Below, one piece after another: positions 33,827 through 46,759 of a stretch of DNA of 64,000 nt. Origin of the DNA: Bagarius yarrelli (Eukaryota > Chordata > Actinopteri > Siluriformes > Sisoridae); the NCBI GenBank assembly GCA_005784505.1, contig VCAZ01000030.1, positions 2,626,501-2,690,500 on the forward strand, read 5' to 3'. Every line of letters begins with the position of its first letter. Within the stretch, counting starts at the first letter, position 1. The notes beneath the pieces were generated by a model, which had not been told where the DNA came from, did not search any database, and saw only the letters and a list, made by a program, of their open reading frames with translations. The position numbers and the translations under genes were made by a program.

Positions 33827-36800
33827 CTAAGGTCTGTCAGTGCGTCTCTCTGTAGCCATGCGGATTACGTAACAGCTGGCCTGCTGCAGGTCCCATTTGT
33901 AGCGAGCTAGTATCTTATAGCACTCCTCTCGCGAACACTGACTCATGTGGTAAAGCTGCTCTGCCTAAATGAAGCACAAAAATGGATGAGTTGGAGATTC
34001 ATAAATTTGTATTATTTTTTTAAAAAAGCCCCCAAATTTTGTTCTTACCTTTAGCTGATGCTCTGCCATCACTGGATTCCAGTCATTGCGTTGGAGAGCT
34101 TTTAGAACTTGTTCATCAGTTACTCCATGCACTGCTGCCTGAACCTGTGGAACCACAACCCGAAAATATTTTCTAAATGTTTTTAAGTATATCAGTGTAG
34201 AATAAAATATGGCCTTCGTAAAAAATAAAGGATTTTTAAGGATTATTAATTAAAAGGAAAAAATGTCTATACCTGTGATCTCAGGTTCTCCTTATCTACC
34301 TGGATCTGTTGTGGAGGGTACCTTTCACGTACCCTCTCTCTTTCTTTTCCTCGCTCCTTTTCCTTTTCCTTTTCCTTCTCCATATCCATGTCAATATCTA
34401 GCTGGGGGCTTGATTTGGCCAGATGGGCCATCTTGGTTAGGTTGGTAGCACCTCTAGCTTGCTGCTGAGCAGGGAACTGCATATTTGGATGAGAAGGGGG
34501 AAGAAACCAAGAAGCAGGAGCTGGATTTCCTGCAACCCTCCGATCACAAATCATGTTTTGATGCTTTGTGCGTTTAAAGTTGGGGGGTGGTGGCCGTGGA
34601 GGAAGGTTGCTGGCACTTGCATCACTAAACCTGCGGGTGTCGGGGCCGAGGGCAGATGAGGTATGTTTTCGTTCATTAGTTCGTGGAAAAAAGTTTCCAT
34701 TATTACCTTGATCCCTGTTTTGAGGGAGACCCAGGACAGATTCTAGACTGCGAGACATTCCTGAGAAAACAGCAGAAAGAGAATTAGATGTTGAATAATT
34801 CCAAAATAGAATAAAAATCCTTCAGTGGCAGCATTTTTTTAATTCTTTAATCCTCTACCTGCCATTTTCTTTAGATTGGATTCTTGATTCTCCCTCTGTA
34901 AAATAGTTCTCCTATTTCTAAAATAATCACATACACTCATTATTTAAGTGTAAACATTCATAACAGTGGAATACAATTCAAAGAAAAACAAATCAGGTTA
35001 TCTAATCTGGTTACAAATCAGAAAACAGCATCACTTACTCATTAATTCGTTCCAGCATTCCCCAGCTACGTTCTGGATTGAAGTCCCCATGTCCTGTGTG
35101 CTGCAAGCTTCCTCTGACCGGTGAAGAAATGAAACCAGCTCCAGAATTAGGACTTAATAGTCCTGTTGAAGGAGGGAGGGTAGTCAATGTTGGAGGAAAC
35201 CACCCAATAGAAAGTGTCCTCTGGTTTTGACCCTTCCACTCACATAAATCCAGCCTAGAGAAAAAATAGAGAGTAATAAATAGTTTAGACAGTCAAATTT
35301 CTTTTATTACTTTTATTTTTTAATATGCACTCTTTACTTAAAGTTTTACATAAATATATTAGCTAAAATTTGTCCTTTTTATCCAGAACCAAAGAAATAA
35401 ATGCTGGGCTGGCACGGTGATGTAGTGGGTTAAGGCGCCAGCACCCATATGCGCCAGTTGTTGCACTCCGGCAACCCAGTTTTGATTCCTGATTTGGGTC
35501 TTTTCCGGTCTCACCTCTCTATATACCTTATTTAATTCCTGGTTTATCAATAAATAGAGAGGTGAGACCGGAAAGGATCCAATCCAAGAAAATTCATTTG
35601 CTGCTCCAAAAGGCCCAAATAAGTGAATCTGTACTGTATCTAGCCCATTTTCTTACCCATGCTCTATGACAGTGATTGAGTCATTGACCCGTAGAGCAAG
35701 CTTTCTGGCCTCTGCAAAATCCCGTACTGCAAACAATTCCATAGGCTTAGCCTAGGAAAAAGGTAAAAGCATGAAAGGGCATTATTCAGCCAATCAAGAA
35801 AGTTTTTTAAGTATAAAAATTAACCAAGCAGTATCATTTCAACCTTTTACCACAGGTCCTGTATATAAAATACATCTTATAAAAACTTGTGTATGTGCAA
35901 CATGTGATCGACAGCTTGATTTTATAAACAGCTTTGATGGTTTACAAAAACTAACCTCAGCCACCAAAGTGGTAAGCTGGGTAAATGTGGGCCGATCTGA
36001 CGGATTGCAGGCCCAGCATTTCCGCATCACACTGTAGAGCTCCTGAGGACAGTCAATAGGCCTTGGTAAGCGCTCTCCTTCCCGTTCCACACGAAACAAG
36101 ATCTGCACAAGGAAAAGATTCTGGTTTTTAATAGGCACTTTCTATAAAACAGTTCTTTGTGAGGTTCCACGAGTTCCTTTTGTCATATTGCTATTAAGGC
36201 TTGAGCACAACAGCAGTCATCCATCAATGTAAGCACCCTGTGACAGTTTAGCTGCTTCGGTAGTGTGAAATTCCTCACGTTAACATCCATACACATAAAC
36301 AATTACAACCATACACACAAACCTGTCTTCCAGACAACCCAAGCCAGGGCTCCTCACAGTAAGTGAACATCTCCCACAGTGTAACCCCATACATCCAGAC
36401 ATCTGAGGCATGTGTGAAAAAGCCCACACGCAAACTCTCAGGAGCACACCTACAGAGAGAGAGAGAGAGAGAGAGAGACAGCGAGAAAAAGAAAGGAAGG
36501 AGAGACTTTATTTAACTACCATCTCTTCAATGGATCACGGGGCTATCCACAAATCTACAGATACCCTTCAATGTAAACCACATTCATAGCGGAACAACTG
36601 ATAGAGGGCAAAAGAGATATTACTGAGAAAGTCCTGTGGAAGACTTATACCACAATAGTCCATTTATACATGAAAAATGTTAGACAAAAAGGCTTGTTTA
36701 TGTGGATTTATATATTGACATATGATTTATTACAAAATACCCCAAACTGCTAACCACAATATTGCCAAATATCTGTGGACACATGGCCACCACAAGTAAG

Positions 36801-39303
36801 AGATGTAAGAGATGTTAAACATTTAAATACCAAATTTACTCCCCATTTTGCTGTTAGATTTCGCTCCACTCTTCTGGTAAGGCTTTTCACTACAATTTGG
36901 AGCTTGAATGTGAGCTATGTGTTCATTCAGCTACAATAATATTAGGCACTAATGTCCGGCAAAAGGTTGTGTGATGTAAGTGGCATTTCAGTTTTATATG
37001 GTTCGTTTTACTTAAGAACAATCTAAACACATTGAAAGAATTTGAATGATGTACTGTGGCATATATGGTGTAATACACAATAACCATATTTATTTATTTA
37101 TTTATTTACATAATTATAAGTGTTCTGTTTGTAGCTAGCTTTCAACCATAGCCCTGTTTCTGTAAATACAGAGCCTCAAAAACTTTTAACAAGAAGCATA
37201 TAGTATATGCACCCAACTTGCTGCTGTTAAAATGGCTTTTAGAGTTGTGTGACAACTACCAAACAGCCAAAAAGGGTCCACAAAACTAAGTCTGTACACA
37301 TTAGTTACAAAGTTGCAAAATGTTTGAGCCAAGAAAAAGTTTAACCTCTTACCAAGCAAACGGGATACGTCTGTGGGCTCCCATAATGTAGTGGTCTTTG
37401 TCACGACCGAGACCCCTCATAAGGCCAAAGTCTCCAATCTTTACCAGTTCTTCTGAGGCCAGAAGAACATTCCGGGCTGCGAGATCTCTATGAATGAAAT
37501 GACGTGACTCCAAATACTCCATTCCTGCAGCAATTTGGATGCTAAACATCCAGAGACGAGTCAGAGGGTAATTGCCCCGCCATGTGCGAAGCATGTTATA
37601 CAGGGAACCCAAAGAAGCCAGCTCTGTAACCTAAAGTATACACAATCAAAAGCTGGTTGAGTTTATAGGGTTGTCATATTTATTACTATAAACTTATATA
37701 TTAAGTCTTATTATATGAGACATTTCAACACGTTCCATTGATCCTTTGTAGAACAAGCTTCAAAAACGCCACAAAACCTATAAAACCAAGCTACTAATTG
37801 ACTAACATTTGCACCACAGCACCAACCACAACTTACCATCTTTAGAGGCTGAGTAAGGACCACGCCATAGAGACGAATGATATTAGGATGGTCTAAAGAA
37901 AGCATAATGGTGACCTCCTGCAGAAAGTCAGTTATCAGATCTGCCTCCCTGGTCATACTGGCCCTAAGGGTCTTCACTGCTACTTGCACCTATAAATGAA
38001 AAAATGAGCAAATGAGAGCAAAATGAATGTAGCAGGTTTGGTATGTCTGGATAGCTTATTTAGGCATTCCCATATAGAGCAATTATTTATAACATTAAAA
38101 TCACTGAAGTGAATATCATTGAGTATTTTTTTGCACTGACAAATACAGGCAAGCGTAAGGTACTAAAAAACTGGCTGGACGACTGTCAAAACATCTCTAT
38201 CTTAGCAGGTCTTGTTCTGTGTTCCAGGTGCTCAGTGGTTAGCACCTACAGAAGAAGTCCAAGAAATAATAATAATAATAAACAGTGTCCCCTCATCAAA
38301 TCCTGCAGAATAGCTACTATAGCAAAAACTGTTTAAAATGTTAATATTACCTTGAACAATGAAAAGTCTGAAAACACAGTTATCATAGATTGTTGCGTAT
38401 GCCCATGCTGACCCTTGTCCACTACCAAAAGAATTGTACAATGAGCACATATCTAGCCGAACTGAACAAGTTATTAACTAACAAAGGCAGTAAATAACAA
38501 ACAAGGCTGATTGACATTTTCTCAATTATATGTACAAGGCATGTGGTGAAAAAAATCTACTCTAATGAATTCCTCAGACTGATCCTACAGCTCAGAATAG
38601 CCGTCAACCCTTAAATTATACAGTCCCAGCTCCAGTCCCAACCTGTAACGTAGTTAAAAATTGATGCCTTGATGTAAAACCTTTTTAACAGGAACAATCA
38701 ACCCACCACTTGTCCAGTAGGTGTATGCCATTCTGCCTTTTTCACCACCCCAAAGGAGCCTGAGCCCAGCTTTTCCCCAAACACCAGCTCACTGTCCTGG
38801 ATAAGGCAGGTAAGAGCTCGTACTGTGTCTGGCCCTGGACTAGGCATACCACCACCAGACTGGTCACCTCCATCTTGTCCACGACCAGTAAAGACCTGTT
38901 GTAGGATGGTTGATAGATGGTTTGAATAAACTTTATGAGATGACTGCTGAACAACATGACAAAGTTTTAGGAATTCACCTTGGACATCCATGACCGTGGC
39001 CGCATATTCACTTTGAAACGCTTGACTGCTTCCCATAATCGTCTTTGCCCTGTTGGCAAAACAATTAATTGTTTAAAAAATACAAATACGGGTCTGAAGT
39101 TCTTTTTTATATTCAATTATGCTCATAATAATGATTTATGAACCTGGTTTCTTAATGCCTATCTGTTCTAAATCTGCGTCCTTGACATAATCTAGATGTT
39201 CAATGCGTGTCACATTGAGTTCTTCACGAAGCTTCAGGAAGAATCTCTCCAGCTGAACTTCTGTCAAAAGTTGGTATAGCAACTGAGTGTCTGGATCCAT
39301 CAT
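33827..39303 (-). CDS. tnk1: TNK1, non-receptor tyrosine kinase (ACK family), 13 coding exons
   Basis: Minus-strand exons 39303-39144, 39049-38979, 38895-38707, 37989-37837, 37630-37353, 36449-36323, 36102-35956, 35751-35657, 35254-35039, 34911-34859, 34760-34273, 34144-34049 and 33964-33827 join to 736 aa. Order of domains: N-terminal SAM-like region (LLYQLLTEVQLERFFLKL); tyrosine kinase with G-loop LGSGSFG at 120-126, Lys146 in VAVK, HRDLAARN at 238-245 and DFG at 258-260; SH3 (KPMELFAVRDF ... WKGQNQRTLSIGWFP); proline-rich linker with SRSLESVLGL, as in human TNK1, and a charged EKEKEKE stretch; C-terminal UBA (about 660-736). No CRIB is seen, separating it from TNK2. Human TNK1 has 666 aa. 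Two exons use weak donors (CCAG|GTTCAT after the start exon; CAAGTG|GTGGGT). Role from the family: cytoplasmic kinase that binds ubiquitin through its UBA. Confidence 0.93.
35410..35600. repeat. SINE-like fragment ending in a perfect 21-bp inverted repeat
   Basis: GGCACGGTGATGTAGTGGGTTAAGG looks SINE-like. It is followed by TTTCCGGTCTCACCTCTCTAT (35502-35522) and its exact reverse complement (35554-35574), 31 bases apart, within a TNK1 intron. Confidence 0.6.
36452..36479. repeat. (GA)n microsatellite
   Basis: A GA run beside the acceptor of the TNK1 exon 36449-36323. On the coding strand it is (TC)n and serves as the polypyrimidine tract. Confidence 0.85.
36480..37352 (-). other. TNK1 intron, no other feature
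   Basis: Intron between exons ending at 37353 and starting at 36449. AT-rich; no RNA gene or repeat family recognised. Confidence 0.5.
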
Positions 39304-39334
39304 AATTCCATGGCTGTTCAGCACAGCAGGTAAT

Positions 39335-41925
39335 CTAAAAAGTAAAAGTTAGGCTTTTAAACAAACTTATATTCATGCAATTATAAAAAAAAGTGAAAAG
39401 GTTTAAAAAAAAAATCCTTCAGACTTTTAATCCGATTCAATTACCCAAAGTAACATTTAGTTCTGCAGTAGAAGATTTCAATTCTCTGACACTGGAAATT
39501 AACTAAAATTAAAACTAATATAATTGACTTAAAGCCTTCACAATACTGCTGTACTTTATCTACAAACGGATAATAAGTACTTTTATTTATAGTCATCTTA
39601 TTGAATACAACACAACAAGCAAAAGTTACAAGAAAAGAAAAATATTTCTGTGCCTGAAAAGACATGTTCTGTAAAATCTGCTGATTTTCGTTTCAATGTG
39701 AAGCTAGGGTTGCAAATGATCTGGTTATTTATGATCTGTGGAAAAACCAAACCTTACTCAAGTCAGAAAACTCAAATGTCCCATGGACATTTAAATGTCA
39801 ATATGATATTGAATTGCAACTAGACAGAATAATTTGTCAGAAAAGACTTAGAATTTGTCAGAGCACTGAAAGCTGGGTTATGTCTTTTGTATAAAATCAA
39901 GCTGGGTTGCTGTGGACAACAGACAGGCATCCAGCAATACTCCTAAGGTTATAACCTTGTCAGCCAACAGACAGCAAGGTGGAAAATGATTTAATCTTAA
40001 TCTAAACCTAAATGCAAATATAATACATGCAAAAGTTAAAATGAACTATTAAAAGAAAAAATAGTTGCAAAAAGAAAGGGGTAGATTTATCTACAAATGG
40101 CAAACAGTGCAGCAGTGACGAGCAAATAACATGTTTACAGATAACAAAGAGCTTTTAGACAAAATACCCTAAAGGTAGCAAAGCTTTTATTACCTGAACT
40201 AATGATTCATTAAATATTAAGAAGAAAACTAAAACAGCCCATCACACCTGCTTAGCAACAGGATTCACATAAATTCAAAGACAGTCATTACATAATGAAT
40301 AAACACCAAAAACACATTCACTAAAAACGATCTGAAGCAGTAGCTGGAGTCATGGTTATTAATACCATAAATGGCTGTTTTAACTGTAAATGTATTAGCA
40401 CAATATAATTATTAATAAATTTAAAATTGATATAATTTAGACAAGTTACTATTTAAGTTTACTTCTGTATTCTATTGTACCTGCCTATGATGTTTTACAC
40501 TGGGTTACAAACATTGCAATTAATCACATGTAAATAGAAAAAGGACTTAAAAGTTTTTCCATTTATAAATTTATGTAACTATAAAGTGTAAAAAACAAGA
40601 AAAGTTAAACTTCTTTCAATTCTTAGCTGTACACATTAGCAGAAGCTATGTGTATGGAAGTATGGACAAACACAAAGGCCTCACACATAACATTTAGTGA
40701 ATGATTAAATGATACACCACTAAAACATCAATTAGCATGTGCGTCAAAGGCATGGGGACCAGTTCAGACAAGCATAAAATAACCTAAGACTCTTAACGCA
40801 AGATTCCTCTGAGATACACCCTGAAACCCACGCCCAACCCCTGAAAAAAAATATTCGAGTTAAACAACGCGGTTTTACAGAAACACTACATATGTGAAAA
40901 CAGCTTCTCAGCTTAAAGTTGAGTAATGATCTGTGATGGCATATAGAATACATCCTAATATTTGTAGCCATCCTTAATATGCTTAAAATTGCGAAACAAA
41001 CAAGATAAACAGCAATGTAGCATTAAAAAAAAGAGTTTGTATCTAATCCTCAAGTTAGTATCTCACAATCCATCAATATATCAGAAAGTATACCTATAAA
41101 TAAGATATTACAATATAAAAAATGGTCTTGTCATTTTGCCCAGCCCTTGTGCAGAGAACAAAAGACAGCAGAGGTGAGTGTGTGTAAAACTATGACAAAA
41201 TAGGTGTGTCTTATAGTGTTTCGTAGATATTAAAGACTTCCGTCCAAATTAATTTGTAAATAATTGATTAGAACTTGGCCAAATGCCACTTGGTCATAAC
41301 AAATCTCAAAAAAACTATTTGTCTGTCCTAAAAACCCAACAAAGGTCAAGCAGCAAAAATTATATTTAGCTACATTGTGTGTATAATAATTGTTCTATTT
41401 CTATTTACACAAATTAAATATGATAAACATTCATTTATATAGAAAATTACATCGCCTTCATAACATTTACCAAGAAACTCACTTGCCATTACCTAATGAA
41501 ATCAGTCATGACTATATAATTTTTTTGACAAAACATGGGAATTGGTTTTGAGGTTGATACTTGTCTGTCACTCCTAATTGAATGTGATGTTTTTAAAGTT
41601 AATTCACTGACGCATTTCAGGTCACGAAGGTGTGCATGACTTATTTCCACAATGCATTGCCACAAACGGCAATGCATTGTTTTAATTACACCTTCATTAT
41701 ACTTTTCACATACCAAACAAGTCAAAAACAGACACCTGCAGCAAGTCTGTTTTTTGTTGCTAATATATCAGTTACATATGTGGACATAATTGCCAAATTA
41801 GAATTGCATCATCTGAGTATAAAAAAAACCCTATTCTTTGGTAATGTGTATGTTTTCTTTTTTTAAGTTTTCTTTTTCAATGTGTATGTTGATGGAAATA
41901 GATAAGCAAAAAAAAAAAACAAGGT
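39335..41925 (-). other. TNK1 intron 1, distal part
   Basis: Long AT-rich intron between the 5'UTR exon(s) near 42.4-42.8 kb and the start-codon exon (acceptor before 39334). No coding exon, RNA gene or named repeat was recognised. Confidence 0.5.
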
Positions 41926-41930
41926 TACAC

Positions 41931-42019
41931 AATATAATACCATGTAGTAATATTTGGGAAAACATATAGGTAGGTATTCCTAGGTAAATAAATATATTCT
42001 TAATGTTTTAGAGGGAAAC

Positions 42020-42076
<57 letters not shown>

Positions 42077-42177
42077 TCTGTCTATTTGTTTTCCTCTAAA
42101 ACTTTTAAGAATATATTTATTTACCTAGGAACCTACCTATATGTTTTCCCAATCATTACTAAATGGTATTATATTGC
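41931..42177. repeat. Foldback element: about 95-bp inverted arms around (GATA)n
   Basis: The left arm starts CAATATAATACCAT at 41931 and continues through GGGAAAACATATAGGTAGG and AAATAAATATATTCTTAA. The right arm is its near-perfect reverse complement, ending at 42177. The loop is a (GATA)n run (about 42018-42075), and a second (GATA)n tract abuts the right end (42179-42236). Confidence 0.85.
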
Positions 42178-42181
42178 CAAG

Positions 42182-42212
<31 letters not shown>

Positions 42213-42339
42213 GATAGATAGAAAGATAGAAAGAAAGAAAAGAATAATTGAATGTTAGAAAGATAAAATGAACCAATTACATTTATATATTTTCTTAAAA
42301 GTTTGACAGAACAGTTAAAGATTATTTAAACAAAAGTTC

Positions 42340-42800
42340 TTGTTCCGGGTAGAGCGAACAGCACACAGGAGTGACGCTGTGACGTCACTAACGAAACTGC
42401 GACCCTTGGTGAGCCTTCGACAACAATTAACTACTTACAGGTAAACAGGAAGTCCACGTTTCCTCTGCAATACTTTTTTAAAAGAGTGAAACGTGGCAGA
42501 CGGATATCTTCTGTCAATTACTTGCCACAAGTTCAGCATATCGAGCCTGTTTCCTACAGAATGCCTTTAAAATTTAAGTAAACCTACCGTGTGAGCTTCA
42601 GTAGAGAATAGAGCACGGTTCACTCGAGTCGCATTTACACTCAAGGATTTCCCATTATTATGACTTTTGGGGTCCTGGATGATCCGGTGGTCGGCGGTAA
42701 CCCTAGAGATTTCACCTGAAGTTTTAACTTACCAAAGTTCTCCGAAACTCGCAATGCACTCCGCCTCTTCCATCTCTCCGCCCACCGTCATTCACCTGCG
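42340..42800 (-). promoter_or_regulatory. TNK1 promoter and alternative non-coding first exons
   Basis: CpG-richer than its surroundings, with a full CRE (TGACGTCA, 42380-42387). On the minus strand at least three plausible donors occur: AACTTTG|GTAAGT (near 42732), CACACG|GTAGGT (near 42588) and ACCT|GTAAGT (near 42437). The most upstream candidate exon has an ATG in a GGAGAGATGG context that, after splicing to 39334, meets a stop at the junction. The main start stays at 39303. Confidence 0.5.
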
Positions 42801-43730
42801 CCTTCATCATTCAGCCCGCTTTCATACATACATCCAACTACCGCCGACATTAGCCAAAAATGCTTTAAAAAAATGTTTCATTTAAAAACCATCTCAGTCT
42901 ATAATTAGCAAAACTCTATCGTATTAATCCATGTCCTTAGTTGTTTACTTGAAAACAACTAAACAAAATGTGCAAAAATCATTATATTTCATTTTCAACG
43001 AATAATTTAATCGATTATTTTTAGATTTTTTTTATACTGGGTTAAAAAGTAAAACAACACTTTGTCTTAAGCTTTATTTAACATGCTCCGTTTTTAACTA
43101 CCTGAACTGGTCAAGCCAGTCTGACTAGATTCCTAACACTTTTCCCTCCCCCCTTTCTGTCAGTCACTTCGTCAGAGAAAACCCCTGTCTGATTTTCTGC
43201 AGTTAATACTTGCATGTGTACCCTAATATGGTTAGGGTAATATAAATAAAGCTGTAACATATATATAAGGTCATACATCAAGTCCTGGAAGACGTGAGTT
43301 TAACACAGCCAGGTTTTTGTTTGCTTCTTAGTGATTAAACATTGGTTCATTTCACTAGTTCTCCGTAACCACTTTCCATATTATGTACTTCTATAAACTG
43401 TGCTAGACTTTGTGAAAACTTTTCAGGACTCTCCTATGCTCGTACTTTCTCAGTACTCTCTAATTGTCGATGCAGATCACAACAGATCACACTTTGGACC
43501 GCAGAGAGCTATTTTCAACATTGCACAACATGACTGTCTCACAACCAAATCTGTCCAATGCTGATTGTCTAATAGCTTTAAAAAATGCTTCCCTTTTTTA
43601 AGGTTAGTCCATGGCTTGATTAACAAATAATTATTTTCCTTCATGTATATTACCTCTTTAAAATCTTTACTCTAAAGAAAAGCAATGCAGCAGCACAAAA
43701 AATATACATATATGTTTAGCTGGTGTTAGT
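42801..43730. other. Intergenic, nothing recognised
   Basis: AT-rich sequence with no ORF resembling a known protein. Confidence 0.45.
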
Positions 43731-43734
43731 TCAA

Positions 43735-44262
43735 GTAATTAGGGTTGACAGTACAGAGCAATAGAGAGTGTGTAAAAGAGGTAAAGAAGTGAGTACAGGC
43801 AGGTCGGAATGGGTGGAGAAACGTGTCAGGAGTGATGTGCGACAGGAGAATATCAGCTAGAATCAAGGGGAAGGTGTACAAGACAGTGGTGAGACCAGCG
43901 ATGTATGATTTAGAGACAGTGGCTCTAAGGAAGAGAGAGACAGGTGGCAGAGCTGGAAGTAGTGAGTTCATCAGGGGGAGGTTTTATGTTGGATGTTTTT
44001 GGGAGAAAGTCAGGAAAGCCAGATTAAGGTGGTTTGGATATGTACAGAGGAGGGATAGTGAATATATCGGTAGGAGGATGTTAGAAATGACGCTACCAGG
44101 CAGAAGGCAACAAGGAAGACCAAAGAGGAGGTATATGGATGCGATAAGTGACGACATGAAGTTAGTGAGTGTGAGTGAAGAGGATGTAGAGAATAGGGTT
44201 AGGTGGAGACAGAAGATTCGCTGTGGACCCTAAATGGGAACAGCCAAAAGAAGAAGTTGTTT
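43735..44262 (+). mobile_element. RTE-like LINE 3' remnant
   Basis: The frame 43823-44233 reads KGKVYKTVVRPAMYDLETVAL, then RLRWFGYVQRRD, GRRMLEMTLPGRRQQGRPKRR and NRVRWRQKIRCGP. This is the conserved C-terminal region of a non-LTR retrotransposon ORF2. An internal block between ETVAL and the RRD motif is shortened. Confidence 0.75.
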
Positions 44263-46350
44263 AACTAATGCCCTCCAAGTGTATGCGTCATATTCATGCT
44301 TTTGATTTTTAAATGAATTTTAAATTGTTGTAAAAAGCTAAAAAAAACCAGAAGTTTTTACTTTTCATGATTACTGCATAAAAATGAGAATAAGATTTTG
44401 CATAATTAAAAATTTGTATTCACATAAATTTTAAGTTATTTATATGGCAGGGATTTTCAAACTTTTTGTCAGCCGAACCCCTTTGAGCTAATAATTTACT
44501 TGAAGTAACTCTAATATGTTTGGTATATATTTTAATGTAAGAGCACATTGCATGTTTACTTCAAAAACATTTATTTGTCTTTTAAACAGTAGTCTTTTTG
44601 TTATTATACATTTAATCATATAAACATGTTTTATTTCCAAATGTCTTAAAAAAAGCTGGTTTCATACATAATGTAGTCCTCATTGTACTTACGGTGTTTT
44701 TCTTGCTCTGGTGCTTTTTTGTGCTGGCTTGCGCTTGGACCTTCTTTTTCTCTAATTTCCTTTTATTTGTGAATGAAATAAACCTGACCATTTTGCGTGA
44801 CCTCTCGGTTTTCTGATATTTTGTCCGTTGTCACAACACAAATAAAGCAAATAATTTATTTTTTGTTAGTAAGTTTTATTTAGATTTTTTATTTTAATAT
44901 TATGTAGCCTATTATTTGTTCTTTTTGTTTTATAATTGTATTTTAGTTATCTGCTTGTCATCAAGTCACAAACCCTCTGCAATTCCCTTGCGAACCCCAG
45001 TTTGGGAAACCCTGTTATAGAGTATCTTTACATAATTGCACAGTCTAGACAAAGACTAGTAAAGTTAAATCTGTCTAAGACAGAATCTTTCTGTTCTAAA
45101 ATTAAGTTCACCTTTTCTCTTTTTTTTTTTTTTTTTACTTTTTTTGTGTTTTGAGTATTTGGAATATAGGAATAGAGACAAATAAAGAGAATAAACAAAA
45201 ACACTAATATTTGTATCATTAACAAGCATATTGGGGGAATACAAATGCAAATAGATAATTAGGTAAAATTAGAAATACAAAATTAAAAATACCTTTATCT
45301 AGAGAGATATCTATCTATCTAAAAAGGCACAGCAAATGTCCAGAACACATTAACTTCTCAACACTTAAACAGATCCTTTATTGTCACCCAGTGAACAGCC
45401 ATTTTCCTTCCACATTATCTGATGATTTTAGGATGCCTTGCTTACAAGTGCATCGAATGCTTCTTTCAGGCAGATAATAATTGTGCAGTCCTTCTTGTGG
45501 CAGCATGCGTGCAGGATCTGAGGCAGCCAGGTTGACGATGCATCACAACCCAAAACATCAAATGCATTCTTCTGCTTAGCAACCGAGGAAGCACCCTTTC
45601 ATCAAGTATTTTGGCAGGTCACCAGCACATTTGCATTTACACAGTTCATGCAGTGAATTACAATCAAGTTGATTTCAGGCATGTGTTTGCTATTAATATT
45701 TGTATTGCATGACTGATGCTATTACCAGGTTTAATTAACTTTGATTTTAAATGTGGAGAATACATATGCACTGATGACTTGGACTAAAGATCTGGGAAAA
45801 ACTTACATACTGAATTGTATGGCATGCACAGGCAATATGTTTGCTATGTATCTGCTATATAGTATTGGCTAATATTTGCAATAAGAGGATACTGATCCTT
45901 CGGTAGGAGATCCTTTAGATGTCTGCTTACTTTGACTCTCTTCGAATGTAGTTAATAAGTGCCACTTTTTTTCCACAATAACTAAAGAAATGAAAACCAC
46001 AATTGAAAATTGTAGTCACAATTGTAGTCTCTTGCACTAAGCATGCCTTGCATGTGCTAATAGCGAGATATGGGTTACAGACATATTTAGTCGGTAGCTT
46101 ATAAACAGGCTGGAGAATCAACTGCTGTTACTTGCCATTCCACAGGAAACATCTCACAGTTATGCTATCTATAGCATAGGTATATTTATTTATGTATAGG
46201 TATGCCACTGCAGCAATGTGTTGATCTTTAAGCACTTTTTTAGGCAGTCCTAATATAAGTACTGTACCCCTTTATGTTGTTTGTCTGGAATGAAAGCCTA
46301 CATTTAACTATTGTGGTTAAGTTCAAGGCTTTTGTTCTAGGAAATGATTG
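44263..46350. other. Intergenic, TE-rich neighbourhood, no gene recognised
   Basis: AT-rich; short chance ORFs only. A T-rich tract lies near 45120-45145 and a short TCTA run near 45308-45320. Confidence 0.45.
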
Positions 46351-46355
46351 ATTTG

Positions 46356-46755
46356 CACTATATGGACAAAGGTATGTGGACACCTGTATAGGTGGTCTTT
46401 CTGTGCTGTAGTGTTGCAATTTTTCTGTACTGAAACTAAGGGGCCCAAACCTGTTCCAGCATGACAATGCCCTGCACACAAAGCAAACCACACTTGCCAC
46501 ATCCTTTGGAAAAACCTGAGTGTCCTGAACAGAACCCTGACCCAAACCCCACCAAATTTTTTTTTTTATTATGACCTGTTAAGCTGATGCACCCCAGACT
46601 GTCTCACCTGTCTCATTGGCGATTAACACCAAATCCCCACAGAATCGATCCACTAAATTGTGAAAAGCACCAAAGGTGGACTAAATCTATGAGACATACA
46701 AAAATCACACATTGGTGTGATGGTCAGGGGTTCATAGGCCTTTGGCCATATAGTG
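46356..46755. mobile_element. Tc1/mariner-like MITE (CACTATATGG family)
   Basis: The left end CACTATATGGACAAAGG and the right end (reverse complement) CACTATATGGCCAAAGG form inverted termini. TA follows on the right. About 400 bp, non-coding. Confidence 0.75.
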
Positions 46756-46759
46756 TATT

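Noticed and set aside
34459..34659. Plus-strand ORFs over TNK1 exon 34760-34273
   Set aside because: Shadows of the TNK1 proline-rich exon.
38698..39036. Single continuous TNK1 ORF across 39036-38698
   Set aside because: The middle (38896-38978) is better read as an intron: splicing restores the frame QRRLWEAVKRF to VFTGRG seen in ACK-family kinases, whereas the continuous frame does not resemble them.
43685..43700. miR-15/195-like seed (GCAGCAC) near a 17p13-type block
   Set aside because: No hairpin partner and no full miRNA match.
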